From Bacteroidales bacterium (GTDB lineage: Bacteria; Bacteroidota; Bacteroidia; Bacteroidales; UBA7960), in NCBI GenBank assembly GCA_003557805.1, contig PWNY01000042.1, positions 1 through 16,219 on the forward strand: a DNA stretch of 16,219 nucleotides, in the 5' to 3' direction. Position numbers and translations under genes: made by a program. Positions 14,313-16,219 of the stretch are shown piece by piece. The notes beneath the pieces were generated by a model that did no database searches, was not told where the DNA came from, and saw only the letters and a program-made list of their open reading frames with translations. How positions within the stretch are numbered: the stretch's first letter is position 1; the number at the start of each line of letters is the position of its first letter.

Positions 14313-14347
14313 CAGGCAAATCAGAGTTCCAAAATAATTAAAGTAAA

Positions 14348-15745
14348 ATGAAAGCATTAAGAAATTTTTCCCTGGCAACCATCACTGTCGTTCTGGCTGT
14401 TGGTTTTGTCTTCGCAGGGCACAGCACAAAAGGCAGCCCTGCAGATATGGCCGAATTGAGTTATGAAATGGTTCAGGACACAGACTCCCGTTACGGTGCA
14501 GACAGTGTGCTGTGTGTCAGGAACTGGTCGCTTTATGCTGAATACCACAGGCAGAGAAATTATGAAATGGCCTGGGAGCCTTGGAAGTATATGTTTGAAG
14601 AATGCCCGGCGGCAACAAGGAATATTTATCTGCACGGTGCAAGCATGGTCAGGTACTTTTACAATAATGAAACTGACCCTGACAAAAGAGAGGCATGGGT
14701 AGATACGCTTATGCTGATATACGACCAGAGAATTGAGCACTTTGGCAACGAAGGATATGTTTTGGGCCGAAAAGCAGCAGACCTTTACCAGCTGCGACCC
14801 AACAATGTACAGGAACTTTTTGACCTTACTGAACGTTCAATTGAACTGCAGGGTATGGAGACCGAAGCCCCGGTTTTGATAATTAATTTTCAGTCAGCCG
14901 TACGTTTGGTTGAAGCAGGATTGCTCGACCCGGGCGAGATAATCGAGCGCTATGACAAGTCAATTGACATTATAGAATACAACCTTGAACATAACCCCGA
15001 AGATGAAAGGTTTTTCAGACCGGCAAAAAACAATATAGAGTCAATGTTTGAGCCTTATGCTACCTGTGAGAGCCTGACCCAGGTTTTTGGACCCAGGCTT
15101 GAAGCGAATCCTGAAGATATTGAGTTGCTCGAAAGGATCACCGAAATGCTTGATGATGCCGGATGTACCAATGAAGAACTGTTCTTCACGGCCACCGAAC
15201 AACTGCATTCACTTCAGCCCAATGCAGAGTCTGCATTCCTTATGGGCCGCCTGAACTCAAGCCGCGAGAATTTTGAGGAGGCGATCCGTTATTTTCAGGA
15301 GGCAGTTGACCTTTACTCTGAAGACGACCCTGAGGCCCATGCTGACGAGATCTTCCGTTCCTACTGGCTCATGGCTGAGATCACATACCGCCAGCTGCGC
15401 AATATGCCACAGGCAAGAAGGTATGCACGGCAGGCACATGAAGCAGTGCCGACTGACGGCCGTCCGTTGATCCTCATTGGTGAGATGTACGCTGCCAGCG
15501 CAAGCGACTGTGGTGATGATGAGTTCACCAGGCAGACCGCATACTGGGTTGCCTACGATAAGTTTGCCGAGGCAGCAAGAGTCGCTGAGGATGAATCTGT
15601 TAAGGATAGGGCTGAGCAGTTCGCAAATACTTACAGGCAGTATTTCCCTGACCGTGAGTTGATATTTTTCCATGGTTACAGCGAGGGAGAAAGCTATACT
15701 GTTCAGTGCTGGATAAACCGTACCACCACGATAAGGGCACGATAA
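14348..15745 (+). CDS. Periplasmic TPR-repeat protein
   Basis: This 465-residue helical protein has a signal peptide (about 1-24, ending VFAGHS). It has tetratricopeptide-like repeats, clearest at about residues 296-375, with AFLMGRLNSSRENFEEAIRY, YWLMAEITYRQLRNMPQARR and YARQAHEAVPTDGRPLILIG. Earlier helices (about 45-130) contain a TPR-like NYEMAWEPWKYMFEECP. Such proteins act as scaffolds; no enzyme motif is visible. It lies between the barrel protein and lptC, a position conserved in Bacteroidota, so a link to outer-membrane assembly is plausible but unproven. The ATG at 14348 follows an A-rich stretch and directly precedes the signal peptide. Confidence 0.85.
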   Translation: MKALRNFSLATITVVLAVGFVFAGHSTKGSPADMAELSYEMVQDTDSRYGADSVLCVRNWSLYAEYHRQRNYEMAWEPWKYMFEECPAATRNIYLHGASMVRYFYNNETDPDKREAWVDTLMLIYDQRIEHFGNEGYVLGRKAADLYQLRPNNVQELFDLTERSIELQGMETEAPVLIINFQSAVRLVEAGLLDPGEIIERYDKSIDIIEYNLEHNPEDERFFRPAKNNIESMFEPYATCESLTQVFGPRLEANPEDIELLERITEMLDDAGCTNEELFFTATEQLHSLQPNAESAFLMGRLNSSRENFEEAIRYFQEAVDLYSEDDPEAHADEIFRSYWLMAEITYRQLRNMPQARRYARQAHEAVPTDGRPLILIGEMYAASASDCGDDEFTRQTAYWVAYDKFAEAARVAEDESVKDRAEQFANTYRQYFPDRELIFFHGYSEGESYTVQCWINRTTTIRAR

Positions 15746-15767
15746 ACCGGCTCTAAATCAGTGCCCC

Positions 15768-15785
15768 TGCATTTTATGAAATGCA
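15768..15785 (+). repeat. Small perfect hairpin between the TPR gene and lptC
   Basis: TGCATTT (15768-15774) and AAATGCA (15779-15785) form a 7-bp perfect stem with a 4-nt loop, in the 67-bp gap. No T-run follows, so it is not a classic terminator. It may be an mRNA processing or stability element. Confidence 0.4.
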
Positions 15786-15812
15786 AACAAAAGTCTGCAG
15801 TCTGTAGAGATA

Positions 15813-16219
15813 ATGTATATATATGTCATAAAACGAAGCATTGTCGCCCTGCTTGGGATGGCAATGCTTTTTTCTTGCAGGAGCGATCTTGAAACAATTG
15901 AGACGGTAACCAGCGCCGATGAGGGTCCTGTTGAGTCCGCCATTAATGCGGAGATAATATACAGCGATCACGGCTATGTGCGAATGATACTTAGGGCAGA
16001 GAGAATGGACCGTTATGAGAACGAGGAGAATTACCTGGAGCTGCCACTTGGCCTGCATGTTCAGTTCTATGACACCCTCAGCCGGGAAACCTCCAGCATG
16101 TCGGCCAAATATGCAATTAGCTATGAGGACAGCGAAATAATCGAGGCCAGGAATGATGTGGTGGTTATTAATGAAGCCGGGGAGCGGCTCAACACCGAAG
16201 AGCTGATCTGGGACCAGAA
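15813..16219 (+). CDS. lptC: LPS export protein LptC (N-terminal part)
   Basis: This is the start of LptC, the inner-membrane-anchored periplasmic component of the Lpt bridge that receives LPS from the LptBFG pump and passes it to LptA. The frame runs off the window at 16219 with 135 residues visible (usual Bacteroidota length about 180-200). The N terminus is lipoprotein-like: a hydrophobic stretch then LFSC with Cys at residue 22. Beta-jellyroll strands follow, with ETVTSADEGPVES, EIIYSDHGYVRMILRAERMDRY, LPLGLHVQFYD, MSAKYAISYEDSEIIEARNDVVV and INEAGERLNTEELIWD; this order (target strand, FYD, then the NDVVV and TEEL pair) is typical of LptC. The ATG at 15813 is the only in-frame ATG that includes the full signal. 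The gene is placed after the TPR gene as expected for the conserved block. Confidence 0.92.
   Translation, partial: MYIYVIKRSIVALLGMAMLFSCRSDLETIETVTSADEGPVESAINAEIIYSDHGYVRMILRAERMDRYENEENYLELPLGLHVQFYDTLSRETSSMSAKYAISYEDSEIIEARNDVVVINEAGERLNTEELIWDQ

Overview
The window reads as chromosomal DNA of a Bacteroidota bacterium, probably an environmental member of the Bacteroidales/Marinilabiliales or a relative. The evidence is type IX secretion (T9SS)-associated families (an SprB-repeat adhesin with a gliding-type C-terminal sorting domain, PorP/SprF, and a PorE-like OmpA protein), the Bacteroidota gene order coaX - outer membrane protein - TPR protein - lptC, promoter-like TAnnTTTG boxes, and A-rich start regions without clear Shine-Dalgarno sequences. 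The exact taxon cannot be read from this sequence.

Left part (1-3441, + strand): the C-terminal part of a MacB/FtsX-type ABC permease whose start lies outside the window. It is followed by two tandem paralogous secreted proteins of 276 and 274 residues. Both have a signal peptide, a shared beta-rich ectodomain, and a C-terminal Pro-Val-Pro / hydrophobic helix / Arg-Lys tail like an exosortase (IPTL-/PEP-CTERM-like) sorting signal. A long nested inverted repeat sits just before the first of the pair.

Middle accessory patch (3442-5274): a HigB-HigA type toxin-antitoxin pair with an 18-bp palindrome overlapping its promoter. It is followed by about 800 bp of decayed coding sequence: a frameshifted fragment resembling a GldM C-terminal domain, then an unrecognised open frame broken by two stops. 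This looks like a turnover site between stable genes.

T9SS-type operon on the minus strand (11624 down to 5275): an SprB-repeat, CHU_C-tailed surface adhesin, then a PorP/SprF outer-membrane protein 45 bp downstream, then a TPR/PD40/OmpA-like protein with a C-terminal SPOR domain. The likely division of labour is secreted filament or adhesin, its outer-membrane partner, and a cell-wall-linked periplasmic component. The adhesin gene carries an in-frame TAG at codon 58, just after the signal peptide. Without it the gene would encode 975 residues.

Right part (12032-16219): tRNA-Phe(GAA) on the minus strand with its own terminator and a plausible promoter. Divergently on the + strand runs a housekeeping run: coaX (type III pantothenate kinase), overlapping by 8 bp an outer-membrane beta-barrel protein, then a periplasmic TPR protein, then the start of lptC, which runs off the window end.
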